Assembly (NCBI RefSeq): GCF_036323735.1
Contig: NC_086028.1
Span: 21,499,501 to 21,563,500, forward strand
Direction of reading: 5' to 3'
Origin: Rattus norvegicus
Taxonomy: Eukaryota; Chordata; Mammalia; Rodentia; Muridae
DNA length: 64,000 nt
This document shows, piece by piece, positions 45,026 to 57,073 of the stretch. Both the position numbers and the translations under genes were made by a program. Each line of letters starts with the position of its first letter. Position 1 is the first letter of the stretch. Under the pieces are notes generated by a model, which saw only the letters and a program-made list of their open reading frames with translations, was not told the origin of the DNA and did no database searches.

Positions 45026-45643
45026 GAGTCTTGTGCTACGTGATGATGTTGGAGTCAACAATGGACCACATGGGTGATGTTGGCTCCATAAGAGTGCAGT
45101 GTAGCTCGGGCTAGGGCTACAGTGTTAATGGTACATAAGCAAAGACCTGGGTTTGATTCCTAGTAATCAAAAGCACTTTCACAGTGTAGCTTAAGAAGTC
45201 CCATCTTCTGGTGATACAGTTTCATAAAGTCACAGACCAAGGCATTATTTCTGAGTTTGGTGACAATGGTATAAACACACTTACTCCTTTCCAGCCCTCT
45301 AACAGTACAGCGTACGTTGTGGGGATATTATGTAACAGCTGATGGTAACCAATGACTGTCTCTTGCTTGCATATTTACTGTCCTATGCTTTGTAATCTGT
45401 ATTTCGGTGTTTTCCATACTTATAACAACAAGGGCTGATTGTGAAGAAAAAGCTATTATGCAGGCAACAGCTCATATACCTCACGTTAATTGCATCTTCA
45501 GATTGCACCATGTCGAGTGACTGACCTTGACCATCTGGGTCAGTGGTGTTTGCACTGTACTCTGTGACATTTGTACAATGACAAAATTACCCAGTGACAC
45601 ACTTCGCAGAACTTATCCCCGCTATTGAGTAATTTATGACTAT
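45026..45643. mobile_element. Tigger/pogo-type non-autonomous DNA transposon fossil
   Basis: Left end GTGATGATGTTGGAGTCAAC plus AATGGACCACATGGGTGATG and GTTGGCTCCATAAGAG matches the mammalian element whose left end reads 'cgcttaatgatgtttcagtcaacgacggaccgcat...ggtcccataag'. The right part, CAAAATTACCCAGTGACACA and CGCAGAACTTATCCCCGCTA, matches its right end 'gaaatcgcctaacgacgcatttctcagaacgtatccccg'. The TA dinucleotides expected for this group flank both ends (45024-45025; TA near 45641). It holds a nested SINE at 45107-45181. Confidence 0.68.
45107..45181 (+). repeat. ID-like SINE nested in the Tigger fossil
   Basis: GGGCTAGGGCTACAGTGTTA, ACATAAGCAAAGACCTGGGT and TTGATTCCTAGTAATCAAAA follow the ID/tRNA-SINE body. 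CAGTGTAGCT at 45097-45106 is repeated exactly at 45182-45191 as a 10 bp target-site duplication. Confidence 0.72.
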
Positions 45644-46101
45644 TTTATTTTAAAAACAAATGCTCAATCTAGGTGCCATGAGCATTCTCACTGGAGAAAA
45701 AGGAAGTTTTCACTCTTTTTATTTATTGTTGCTTTGTTACTGTGTGAGTGTTGTCATTAGATAAAAAGCACTGTTGTGTTACATTTATTTTTTGTTACTG
45801 TGTTACTATTGCCATGTTAATAATGTTTCAAAGAACAAAGTATGGATACAATTATTCTTGTATTCAAGTTAGGCACCAAGCCCCTTTATATACGATACTG
45901 TATTTAATATAGGAAGTCTCCTTGTTATACATGGAGTCCCCAGTTCACTGGACAGTCCTATACATTAGCTGTGCCAAGGGCATCGCTCATCTATCATTGA
46001 GCACTGGAGTTAGCTCAGCACGGACTTTAGAGAGAGATCACAGTGAGACAGAACCGCACAGACATCAGATGACCTTGTTAGTTCTATGCCTTGGTTAATT
46101 A

Positions 46102-46102
<1 letters not shown>
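45644..46102. other. Unique, AT-rich sequence
   Basis: No gene recognised. Local words TTGTTACTGTGTGAGTGTTG and TTGTTACTGTGTTACTATTG look like a short imperfect duplication near 45730 and 45792. Confidence 0.4.
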
Positions 46103-46174
<72 letters not shown>

Positions 46175-46176
46175 CA
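46103..46176. repeat. Compound (TA)n(CA)n(TA)n microsatellite
   Basis: (TA)n to about 46141, (CA)n to about 46162, (TA)n again to 46176. Confidence 0.96.
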
Positions 46177-46400
46177 TCAATGACTCATAAAGATTCACTA
46201 TATTTAAAGAATATCAATGTCAATACCTTAAATGAAAGTTTGCTAGATTCCAAAAAGAAATATTCTCAAATTCTTGATAATTATTAACCAAATATAGTGC
46301 AAACATACTGTACTCACAAGTAGAGGTTTGATAAATAAGTATTCATTTTGTGTGTGTGCTTTCTCTCTCAACACATGGTGTGTGCTTGCTCAAGAGCATC

Positions 46401-46932
46401 TACACACCACACACACACACACACACATACACACACATATACACACACATACACACATACATACACACACACTCACACACAGACACACACATACACACAT
46501 ACATACACACACACTCACACACAGACACACACATACACACACATACACACACATATACACACACACATATACACACATACACATACACACAGACACACAC
46601 ATATACACACACACTCACATACATATACACACACACTCACACACATACATGCACACATACACACACATACACACACAGACATACACATACACACACATAC
46701 ACACACATACACACACGTACACACACATACACACACAGACATACACACACAGACATACACATACACACACATACACATACACACACAGACACACACACTC
46801 ACACACAGACACACACATACACACACACTACACACACACATATACACACATACAGATGCACACACACACATACACACACATACACACACAGAGATACACA
46901 CATACACACACACACACATACACACACACACG
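46401..46932 (+). repeat. Long compound (CA)n/(CATA)n array, about 530 bases
   Basis: CACACATA units with GACA and CTCA variants. A 42 bp unit containing CACACACTCACACACAGACA is tandemly duplicated (near 46458 and 46500). All His/Thr- and Cys/Val-rich frames of up to 289 codons here are translations of the array. Confidence 0.97.
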
Positions 46933-47771
46933 TGTCCCTAAGAGGGAGAGAGGACTCAATAACAAAGTTAATACAGCTAAAGAGAATGTATGCAGCAGGG
47001 AAGACTCCAGACTACTCAGGGTTTGAGACAAAAATGGAAAAAAAAAGAAGCCATTTGTCTGCCATCTTGGCTAGTACTGTTGAATACCCAGAATACCGAG
47101 TGCCCCTACAGGCCTTGTGGGAGAACATTCGCATTTCTGATGACAAATTCAACCTTATAAATGTATCTGCACATATTATATATACAAGCATACATATATA
47201 TGTATGCATATGTTCATAATGATCATATACAAACATATTAATAGGCTAGGATACATAAACATACCTGTATGTACAGGCACATTTTAAATATGCATAGGTT
47301 TTTTGTTGCAGAAAACCTAATGTTAAATATTTCCCTTATGAAAATTAAACTCATACATATATAAAAATATCCATTTCTGCATTATGAGAGTGAGTAGATA
47401 TAATTTAAGTGCTCATAGACAGGAAAGTGATAAAATTCACTGAACTTCTAGGCCTAGAATTAACTGCAGCTGGTAAAAAAAATGCTGGGACATATGTCCT
47501 AAGTGTAAATATGAAAGTGATATGCTATCAGAAAAAAATATCAAGTTATAAAACATATATAGTATTAATCACGTTTTTATTCAAATAATCAAAATATATA
47601 CACATATGTGTTTGTGGGCTTTCTAGTATTAGAAAAGTTGGGAGGTGTTTGCGTAAAAGTACTACTGGAAGTATAATTTTGATTATGTGGTTTAGAGAAC
47701 CTGTCGTTCAATACATGAGCATATGCAGTTATCAAGTGTAACTTCTCGTTTTGTTGAAGTTTAATTTGATT

Positions 47772-47799
47772 ATTGTTTTAGACTGTAATCTAAAACAAT
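47772..47799. repeat. 11 bp perfect inverted repeat with 6 bp loop
   Basis: ATTGTTTTAGA at 47772-47782 and its exact complement TCTAAAACAAT at 47789-47799 surround CTGTAA. Confidence 0.85.
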
Positions 47800-50368
47800 T
47801 AAATTTGAAAAATTACTATACCCTTAACAACTTAAATCACTCTGCCTTATATTTGTGCTGAAACAAATTTGTAGAGGCAAGAATATGATAACGTCACCCA
47901 AAAGGCGTTTACCATGGAGAACCAATCACTTAGTCCTTAATAAACAACAGGAATTTAAACTTTGGATTTAAAAAAGCACCTATGTTCCTCCGTAGTACAG
48001 AGGGCATATGGAGCCCTAGGCGGCACACTTCAATATGGCAAGGTCACACAGGTTGTATAAGAGGCCAATATTCTTATTCGAAAGTCCTGTGATTTCTATC
48101 TGCAAGCACTAAAAGCCTCTGTCAAAGACAGTAGTGTCTTCTAAGCCACAGTTGTGCTTTCCAAGACCAGGGTTCCCTGATTCACTCTGAGGACTATGAT
48201 CTTGTCATTCTCCTCAAGGCCATAAAACATCCCTCCAACCAGCATATCCATGTAGTCCATAATACCTGACTACTAGTCTTTCGCCATCAGGTTGACGACT
48301 GTAGGACCTCAGTGACGGTTCAAATACCTTTCATTTTATTTAATTTTCTCAAAGTCCAAGCATACTGGTGGTAGTAACTTAGATATACCAGGGACTTATA
48401 ACGCTATTCCAGGAAGAGAGAGGATGAAAGACTATAAACTGTTTGGAGAGCATTTATTGTATTATCAATCTTTTAGGTGCCTCGTTTGTACGTTACACAT
48501 TATTAAAGATGTAAACAGGGAGAAAAAAAAGCAGTATATGAATGGTTTGGTATGAACTGCAGTTTGTAGTAACCTCCTGAAGTCTTTGAACATATCCCTC
48601 CCCACAGGAGTGAGGATGGTGATGATTCTCCTTGGTATCTCTGTCACTTGGTCTAGCCTGGACCATCATCCTCTACTCTCCATGTTCGGGTGTCTATATT
48701 GTCTTAGTTACGTCTTGCCTTCCTGAATTTTCCATACTTAATCAGACTAAATTTCTCAAGCCATGGATCTCCTGAGGGTACTTCCTGCTTAAGTTGTTTC
48801 TCTGCCTTTGAATCAGCATTTCCGTTGTAACCAAGAGGATGCCCCAGTATCTCACAGTGGTCAGTATCTCCACCCCAGAAAAACTTCTTATCCATTTGCA
48901 TTCTAATTATATCTCTCTCTCTCACTTGCCCCAATCTCTTGATAATGCCTTTTGCCTAGGAGTATCTTCCCCCTCCTCCCTTTTCCATGAAGTTCTTATA
49001 AGTTAAGGTTATATGTGTGTGTATATATATATATATATTTTTTTTTTTTCAATTTTCTCTACAAGTCCATGGGCAACATAAAGACAGTTTTAGGTACCCA
49101 TGTACCTACTACTACACCCAGCACATAATAGATTAAACATCTATTGTAAGATTGGAATGATTAATGAACTCATTCAGCAGGGAGCCTAGGAGAACACTAG
49201 ATAGCAAAGTCCATTTTAGCCTGGAGGACAGAATCTCTAGAGCCTGAGTCGTGACAAAGAGAAGGGAGAGATAATGAAGAGACAGACTAGTGACACTTCG
49301 CCACGTGGTTAGAAACGGCACATTTCTTAAGAATGAAGTCTTCCTCGGCCAGTTAAAGAGCGGCCGCCACGAAAAAGCGTTAAGTCATGTGACCTAGTCC
49401 TTCAAGACCAATCTCTCAGCCCATCAGAGACGATCACGGCAAAACTTCGGCTTCCTTTTTCCTACAGATAGAGCCGGAACCTTCGCTCTAAATTCGTCAA
49501 TATGATCAAATTCTTTCTGGAGAATATCGATTCAGCATAAAAATCTACAAAGCGTATAATGTCAGACAGTATCAATTTCTAATAACACGTACCAGGAAGG
49601 CAGTCTGAGAAATTAGATTCTCCGGTCTCCTTATTAAATTACCATTTCTAAAGTAAAAATTTGCATGGGGCCATTGATACGAAAGACTAGTTAAGGGTTG
49701 AGCTGTGAATTGATTGTATTGAAGTTGATCACTACCCCGTCTCCCTCCCTCACTTTAAACAACGCCAAGTGCCCTAATTTTCCAAAGACCTGCACACGAG
49801 GTACGTACTGTCAACATACAAATTCATACAGTTTCCTGGAATGGGAAAATACCTCCCCCTTAACACCTGGAGCTTTGAAATCTAATGAATTACCTATTTT
49901 ATTTTTATCACTTCCGTTCCACCATACGAATGCGAGGAAATTGAAACTCTTAAAGTAATCCAGTTTAACATAATATTAATACTGTTTTTTTTCTCTTCTT
50001 TGTTTTTTTTTTCTTTCTTGAAGAGCACATAAATAGATGATAACAGGGTAAATCGCATTTTAAAGTTAGAGGAAAGTCGGGGAGTCCTGTGGCAGCTGAT
50101 ATGAAATTATAGGTGCTTCATGAAAACCCAGCCAGCCACGGCTACCTCATAACTCACGCGTGGGGCTTCGTAATGTGATTAGGTTTTCAAGAGGGTGCAT
50201 TTGTGTTCTGGTTTTCTTTTAATCATTTTATGTTTGGTTTGGCTTCCAACTGGCTGCTGACTGACTACAGTCATCGCGGAAGAGAATAAAGAGACCGGGC
50301 AACTTTGCCGGGGAAAAGTTATTAAATTTTAGTTTTCCTAAAGGAAAACATTCTGGGCAACGGTAATT

Positions 50369-50392
50369 GAAAAAAAAAATAAGATCTTTATT
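50369..50392 (-). promoter_or_regulatory. Possible minus-strand polyadenylation signal
   Basis: On the minus strand AATAAA (50392 down to 50387) is followed within 8 bases by a run of about 11 T (the A run at 50369-50379), the order expected of a signal plus a U-rich downstream element. The hexamer alone is common by chance. Confidence 0.25.
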
Positions 50393-51647
50393 GACATTCT
50401 TTGAGAGGAAAATACAATATTCGACGTTTAAGCCGAAGCAAGATAGGTAAAGGAAATACAGATTTGAAGCAATTATACAAAGTCGGCCAAGAAAATTGCT
50501 CTACGAGAGAGGGCATCTTGTCTGCTGCTCTGCCAGCCTGATTGGCAGGAAGGGTGTCTTTTTGCCTCTGCCCTCCCTCCCTCACACTCCCTAGGCACGA
50601 TGGAAGGAAGGGACGCCTATACATGGGAGCCACTGCTCTCTCAAATGCCATTCAGTGCAGTGCGGGTTGCTGAAAACAAAGAAAGATAAAATCAAGAAAC
50701 GGAATCCACAGTGTCAGAGGTCACAGGGCACAGGCTGCTATGGACCACGAGGAACTGAACGGCCGAACCCCGTGCGGATCGAGCCTATGAGGTACTTTAC
50801 CAGCTTCCCAGCAATGCACCACTGCCATCAAGGGAATCCTTTCTGATGGTCTCTTTCGAGACCCAGAAGGCGTCTTCTCAAGAGCAACAAATAAGTCATC
50901 TCTGGCTGTGAAGGACACATGTTAAGCCATAGAGGACCTTTGTTGGTTTTAGAGAACCCAAAAGGGCAAAATACAAACTACAGAAACGAAAAAACACAGG
51001 GAAATCACAAACCATAAATATCTATAGATTTTGGTGGGGGAATAAGAGTTTAGCTTTAATTTTCCTCTCAGATGACAACCCCTCTCCAATTGCTAATAGT
51101 CACAGAAGTATTAATTACCAGAAAAGAAAGAAGAAACAGCCACTCCCTGAACTTCCTATTGCATCAGTAAATCACAATATATGTGTATGAATATATTATC
51201 TACTTTTATATTTGGTGTTACATGGTGATTACACAGTGAATGCAAATGCAGTTACTGGCTTAGAATTGTGGGGTACGTTTTTACTTATCATTGAAAACAA
51301 TTAAAACTAATAATGTTCAGGGAATGGTTTTAAGTTTATTATTCCGCAGAGGAGACCGGAAGCACCGGAATGTTGTTAAAGCAGGCCTTAGAAGCTGTGC
51401 ATGACGCTAGGGAGGAGAGCTGATGACATTGCTTCGTCCTCTGCATGGTGAAAGGCAGCTGGGAGAGGCTGAGCAGAGCACGGAGGGAAAGGCCACTGAC
51501 CGCCCAGTGCCCTCACTGTACAACATGCATACATTTAGTTGAAAGAACTACCTGCAGACCTCAGCTGCTTCCAGAAGGTCATTTCCAGGTGTGCTGCTCT
51601 CACACAGTTTAATTAGTTTGACTTTTTTTTTCTCATGACAAAAAACA

Positions 51648-51725
<78 letters not shown>

Positions 51726-52490
51726 TCAAACACATGTTCACATGCACACATACACTCACATAAATACACATACACACATATACATATACTCACACATGCA
51801 TACACACACAATGCATATGTACACACATACACACACTTATACACATACACACATACATATAACCACACATATATGGACATGCTCACACACATATACAAGC
51901 ACACTCAAACACATATACACACATACACTCACACACATAAATACATAGACTCACACATGCATACACACGTGCATATATACATACATACACACATATTCAC
52001 ATGTACACATACATACACTCATACATATACACACATATATATACCACACACATACATACACACATATACATATATATGTTCACATATACATACATACTCT
52101 CATAAACACATATACACACTCTCACAGACACATACACACATATACAAATGTACACATATATACACTCATACATATACACACACCACATATATACACACAC
52201 ATATATATGTTTAACACACATACACACTCTCACAGAGCATACATACACACATATACAAATGTACACATACATAACTCACATATATATACACATATATACA
52301 CACACAAACATATATACACACTCTCACAGAGACATACATACACACATATACAAATGTACACATACATACACTCACACATATACACACACAATATACATAC
52401 ACATACATATATATGTATATATGTTTACATACACACTCTCACAAACACATATACTCACTTTCACAGACACATACATGCACATTCACACAC
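51648..52490 (+). repeat. Compound (TC)n(CA)n and degenerate (CATA)n array, about 840 bases
   Basis: Begins (TC)n then (CA)n to about 51720, then CACATA/TATACA words. CTCTCACA recurs at about 52119, 52227, 52321 and 52436, and TATACAAATGTACACATA at about 52141, 52252 and 52347, revealing a higher-order unit of about 95-115 bases. Confidence 0.95.
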
Positions 52491-52711
52491 TATCTAGTAA
52501 AGTCAAAAACCTTTGCAGCATACTTCAGGAGTGAGGGAAAGACACGTTTAGATGCATAGTGCATTGCTCTGGTGAAGGGTACCATACATTATTTAAAAGA
52601 TACTATGTACTATAAATGCAGAACAGAGCTGCAGGGAGCCATCAATTTCTCCAAGCAGTCATCCCACAGCACCTTTTCCTCTTCTGGAACAGAATCTTTG
52701 GTGTTTTCTGT

Positions 52712-52853
52712 TGGCTTGGCTTGGTTTGAGACAGAGTCGCGTTTGCCCAGGCTGGCCTGATTCTCACTATATAGATGATGGCCTTGAACTGTTGATTTGC
52801 TTGTCTCTAGTTTTCAAGCTCTGGGACTATAGGTGTGCACCACCATTCACTAC
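52712..52853 (-). repeat. Old B1 SINE
   Basis: Antisense B1 words: GGTTTGAGACAGAGTCGCGT, GCCCAGGCTGGCCTGATTCT, GATGGCCTTGAACTGTTGAT, GGGACTATAGGTGTGCACCA. Diverged, proto-B1-like. Confidence 0.82.
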
Positions 52854-53417
52854 CCTCATCCACCATTTTTAAAGGAAGCCTAGAACAGGGAAGGTGAGGT
52901 CTGAAGTCCATTCTCATAGACATAGACTTTTAAAAATTCCACACAGGCACTCTCTGGGGCAAGGGCTCTTTGCTTCTGTATTCAGCATGCATTCGACACG
53001 TGGCCATTTTTTCCCCAAGATTTGAATGTTATCAACATCACGACATTAGAGGCAGATTCTTTCCATTAATATTTAATTATTTACATGTTTTCCCCCTCCT
53101 TTATCTCCAATTAATTTTGCAACCTTTTACTATTCAATGTAAGAGTGTGAGACACACTCCCTGGTTGATTTAGTGACATGAATTACAACTGAAAAGGAAC
53201 AGACCTTTCACACTAGCTTGTTGTACTTGCTTTTGCTGGTGCTCAGGAAGGTTCTGAGAGATCCCCACTAAACTTGGGAACATGTGTTAAGCAGCATGAC
53301 ACATGCAAAACTTCTTTGTTGAACATGTAATATGCACACTGGCTCCTGCCTATGAGAAAAGTGGTCACTGTTGAGTCCTGTGGTCCTAGAGAGACTTCCT
53401 GGAAAAATGACCAATGA
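52854..53417. other. Unique sequence
   Basis: Nothing recognised. Confidence 0.4.
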
Positions 53418-53580
53418 TGCCAGGCTTGGTAGCGTATGTCTGTAATCTCAGAACTTGGGGGATAGAAGCAGGGACATCAGGACTTCAAAACCAGCCTCAG
53501 CTACATAGTGACTATGAAGGTAGCCTGGGTTACCACAGGCCCTATCTAAATACAAAAATAAGTAGATAGATAAATAAAGA
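53418..53580 (+). repeat. Old B1 SINE
   Basis: GATGCCAGGCTTGGTAGCGT, CTGTAATCTCAGAACTTGGG, CAGCCTCAGCTACATAGTGA and GTAGCCTGGGTTACCACAGG follow the B1 order, then an A-rich tail. Confidence 0.82.
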
Positions 53581-53970
53581 GCCTGTAAGTCAACAGATCA
53601 ATCATTATTGTTCAAAAAATGTTGTCTTGCCTCTATATAGCAATATTAGTAACATTGATATTCTGGAAAAGCTGCCTGCATGTTGTATGCAGACTCATGA
53701 TATGTACACAAAAGGTATTAAAATATACAGCTGCAGTGACAGAGAAGTGGCAGTTTAAAAACCATCTATGCCAGTAAATGAACTCGAGACCTCACCCAAC
53801 CTATTCCAGCTTGCTATCAAAGATAACAATGCTTCTAAATTCTACTATAGTTTAGAAAGTCAGTCTGCTCTCTGACTTTTTTTTTATCAGCCAGGTCTAA
53901 GGAATACAATCATAGAATAATGGGGTAAGGTGAAAGGAAGGAAAATTTCCTATAAAAGTATCATTTTGGG

Positions 53971-53972
<2 letters not shown>

Positions 53973-54012
<40 letters not shown>
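53973..54012 (+). repeat. (GT)n microsatellite
   Basis: About 20 units. AGATGGCTCAGTAGACAAGG just after it may be a scrap of a B2/B4 head. Confidence 0.94.
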
Positions 54013-54014
<2 letters not shown>

Positions 54015-55194
54015 AAGATGGCTCAGTAGACAAGGAAACAATATCTCTCTTCTATTTTCAACTTGAAAATATAATTCCCTAATCTAAATACATGTAACAA
54101 ATTCCACAATTCCCTTGATTGATAGATACCATTACTCTCCCACATTATATTCATGTAGGTTCCCTAAATCAGGCCACAGCACTCTAAGTAGCAGAAACAG
54201 AAACAGAATTCCACTCGTCCTTCCCACCATGAAGCCACTAGACCACCTCCCATGCAAAGTTGCCCAATGGTATAGTCAAGAAAAAGGCCTAACCAACTAT
54301 AAACATGTGCTGTCTTCCCACCACTCCAGATACAACTTGACTGAAGGGTAATCTTGGTGATACTTGAGCATAGCAAGTAGTTCATCACTCAGACATTGCC
54401 CTCTAAGGTTCAGAAGAGACACATCTTATACAGATGCACTGTGGGTACCAAGGACTTTCGAAGTCAAAGATTGCTAATGGAAGAACAGGGCCACTGCTGA
54501 GAGAACACAGATTCCTCTCTGGATGCAAATCCCAATCTACTGTCAAACTCTCCAGCCTAAGAGTTATTTAAATGTCAGCAAGCATGCAAAAATCTTTGTG
54601 TAGCACACACCAAACAGAGATACAAGATGCTCTCTCTTTCTTATTCAAAACAGGCACAAGCCATTAATAAACCATGCCAATCTCATTAGAATAAAACGCG
54701 GTTTTAAAAATCCCATTATATCTTATTGGCATTGGGTTTACTTGGTATTGTCAGAGAAACTTACATATACTGGGTGACCTGGTTCTTCTTTTCCTGCTGT
54801 TCATTGGCCAGCACATCAGTGTGGCGGAATGAGTATTCTAAGTTGAAGATTTACTTTTGTGCATCTGTTTTGTGAGACAGTGAAATAGAGAATTCATATT
54901 CAGGGAATGCAAATTCGGAGCTGTCTGGGGCCAAAGCTTAAACAGAACCCAGTGACATAAAGATTGTGTTGTTTTGATAGGAAGACATTTATAAAAGCCT
55001 CCCGGCTGACAGTGTGACCAGCTAGAACACAAACACAATCTACATTCCAGGTTCAGAGAGATTGCATTTCTGTTCAACTGATGCTCCTCTGATAAAATAC
55101 CAGACATGGGTACCCCTGAACCTGCATTCATCAATGCTACCTTTGCCGTCTGAATATTACAAAAAGACTTACATGCTTGTCTTACTTGATCTAC
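54013..55194. other. Unique sequence
   Basis: No gene recognised. A 98-codon minus-strand frame at 54838-55134 has no domain. Confidence 0.4.
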
Positions 55195-55310
55195 ACTAAG
55201 CGAAGGGTGCTGTTACCCACCCCATTTTCCAAGCGAGGGAATTGAGACGTAGAGATCGGACAGATCTTGTCTGAGGTTAAATAATGAGGAGTCAACCTTG
55301 GGCACAAATT
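55195..55310 (+). repeat. MIR SINE fragment
   Basis: CCACCCCATTTTCCAAGCGA, GGGAATTGAGACGTAGAGAT and GTCTGAGGTTAAATAATGAG resemble the MIR core. Confidence 0.6.
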
Positions 55311-56494
55311 TGTAATGTCTTTCCAAAAATAATTACTCTCCCTCGCTCCTGCCCTTCTGCCTTTCAAACAAATGTCTGGGACCATCATTTTTGCATACTC
55401 GCCTCCAGGGGAAAGGATGTGACTGTGTAACAGAGGTCAGCTGATGGTGTCTGCATTTGACTCGCATATATAGTTTCATGGGAATAAACATTTTGGGACA
55501 CTAAATCAAAGGTGAAGACCCCAAGAACAAGCACGCGAGGACGCATAGGTAGAACAGAGGTGCTGGCACGACTGAATAATCAGTTGTTGACCCCAGGTGA
55601 CCTGACCTGCATAATCCCAGAAATTCATTTGTCTTCCTCCAAAGGGCAGCTGAGTTGACTAAACCGCATACAAGAAGGTCGGCCTGTTTCAACAGAGTGA
55701 CCGGAGGCACAGATATTCAATGTCAATACCTATGGGTAGCTCCACACCCTGGAGTTGATTTTAAAGGGTTCTCTTTGAAAGAGAACTGAACAGAGAATGT
55801 ATCGTCAGCAATGAGTTGCTTTTGCAGGAGTCTAATGGCATCATTATAGAATACTCTAACTTTTGCTCTGTGGATACAATGTCATTAATGCCCCTGGGGT
55901 TTAGCCCATGCTACCTCAGTCATTCTACACAACCCCCTCTCTATGCTGTATCCTCTCCCGTACATTGGAGAAATGAGCTTCTGTAGACACAAAAGGGACT
56001 GCAATAGCCTACGAGCACACAATATTATTTTATTCATTAGTTGTCAACTGCCTGTAGGGTTCAAAGAGATAGGTCAGTAGAAGGGTACATAAAATATGAG
56101 TTGTTCTATACTCCAAAAAAATAAGGTATTTGCTAGAAGGTGTCTCTAGGGTTCAATTTTATTAGAAGCTGTAGACTCAATTGCGGTCTCTCAACTTTAC
56201 CCCTGATCCAAGACCACCAACTTGAAAGTCAGTGGTTTAACTATTGGGATATTATTTTCTATGCTTAGATATTATTTTCTAACGCCCCCATGAGTATCTT
56301 TTATGCCGAACTGTGAAGCCTTTCTACTGTAATCTCAGATACTTGTCATATAGCATGCATGGAATGCACTCATTACATCTTAAAGGGAACAAATGGTGTA
56401 GGCTTGAGAGAGATACACAGCATTTCATAGAGTCTCCTTAACTGTCAGACATTGCGATCAACCACATTCTATTTTCAAACGTAATTTTATTTTC
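55311..56494. other. Unique sequence
   Basis: Nothing recognised. GATATTATTTTCTA occurs twice near 56249 and 56268. Confidence 0.4.
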
Positions 56495-56575
56495 AAGATA
56501 GGAACAAACTCGCTAACCTCCTCCCTCAACCTTCTCAGTGTTAACAGGCAGATACCACCAGGCCCAGCTCCAGGT
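56495..56575 (-). repeat. B1-like fragment
   Basis: CTAACCTCCTCCCTCAACCT, TCTCAGTGTTAACAGGCAGA and TACCACCAGGCCCAGCT match the antisense right end of B1. Confidence 0.5.
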
Positions 56576-56866
56576 CATAATTGACTGTGAACAAACTTGT
56601 TTTGATATAGGAGGCAAATAAAAACATTAAGAGGAATCTAATTTTTATTTAAAGATCAGGATGAATTAATTGTTTTGGTGGTTTTTAAGCAGCATACACA
56701 CAATGAATAGTCTGAAGCAATACCAAAAAAAGAGTAAAATCAGATATTTCCCATTACCCAAAGCACAAAGGATTTTAAAACAATTTAGCATAATTTAAAT
56801 TACATTGTCAAGTCTTGCTAGTGGGTATATACACAAAAGTGACCTTATAAGAAGCATAATTGTGCA

Positions 56867-57073
56867 GCTGGAGAGATGGCTCAGCGATTAACAGCACTGG
56901 TTATTCTTCCAGAGGACCTGGGTTCAATTCCCTGCACACACATGGTGGCTCACAACTGTCTGTGATCTCCAAGAGGGAGCCAGTACCTCTTCTGTTCTGC
57001 ATTCATGTGCTACACAGCCATGTATACAGGAAAAACTCTCATGCTGATAAAGAAATAAAAACATGAAAAAAAA
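56867..57073 (+). repeat. B2 SINE
   Basis: AGCTGGAGAGATGGCTCAGC, GATTAACAGCACTGGTTATT, CTTCCAGAGGACCTGGGTTC, AATTCCCTGCACACACATGG and TGGCTCACAACTGTCTGTGA, ending in AATAAAAACATGAAAAAAAA. The A and B boxes are recognisable and the tail holds the AATAAA typical of B2. Confidence 0.92.

Larger units (their letters stand above)
46933..51647. other. Repeat-poor block
   Basis: About 4.7 kb with no recognised SINE, LINE or DNA element, bounded by two compound microsatellite arrays. Internal items: an 11 bp perfect inverted repeat at 47772-47799, a TA/T-rich stretch at 49020-49050, a CpG cluster with a NotI site at about 49340-49560, a high-complexity stretch at 50030-50370, and a possible minus-strand polyadenylation site near 50387. 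No convincing exon. Confidence 0.5.

Noticed and set aside
46328..47219. Long frames (up to 289 codons) rich in His-Thr or Cys-Val
   Set aside because: They are translations of the CA/CATA array in all frames. There is no domain and both strands are equally open.
50388..50651. Processed pseudogene ending at the A run near 50370
   Set aside because: The A run is on the wrong strand to be the tail of a minus-strand retrocopy, and no parent gene is recognised.
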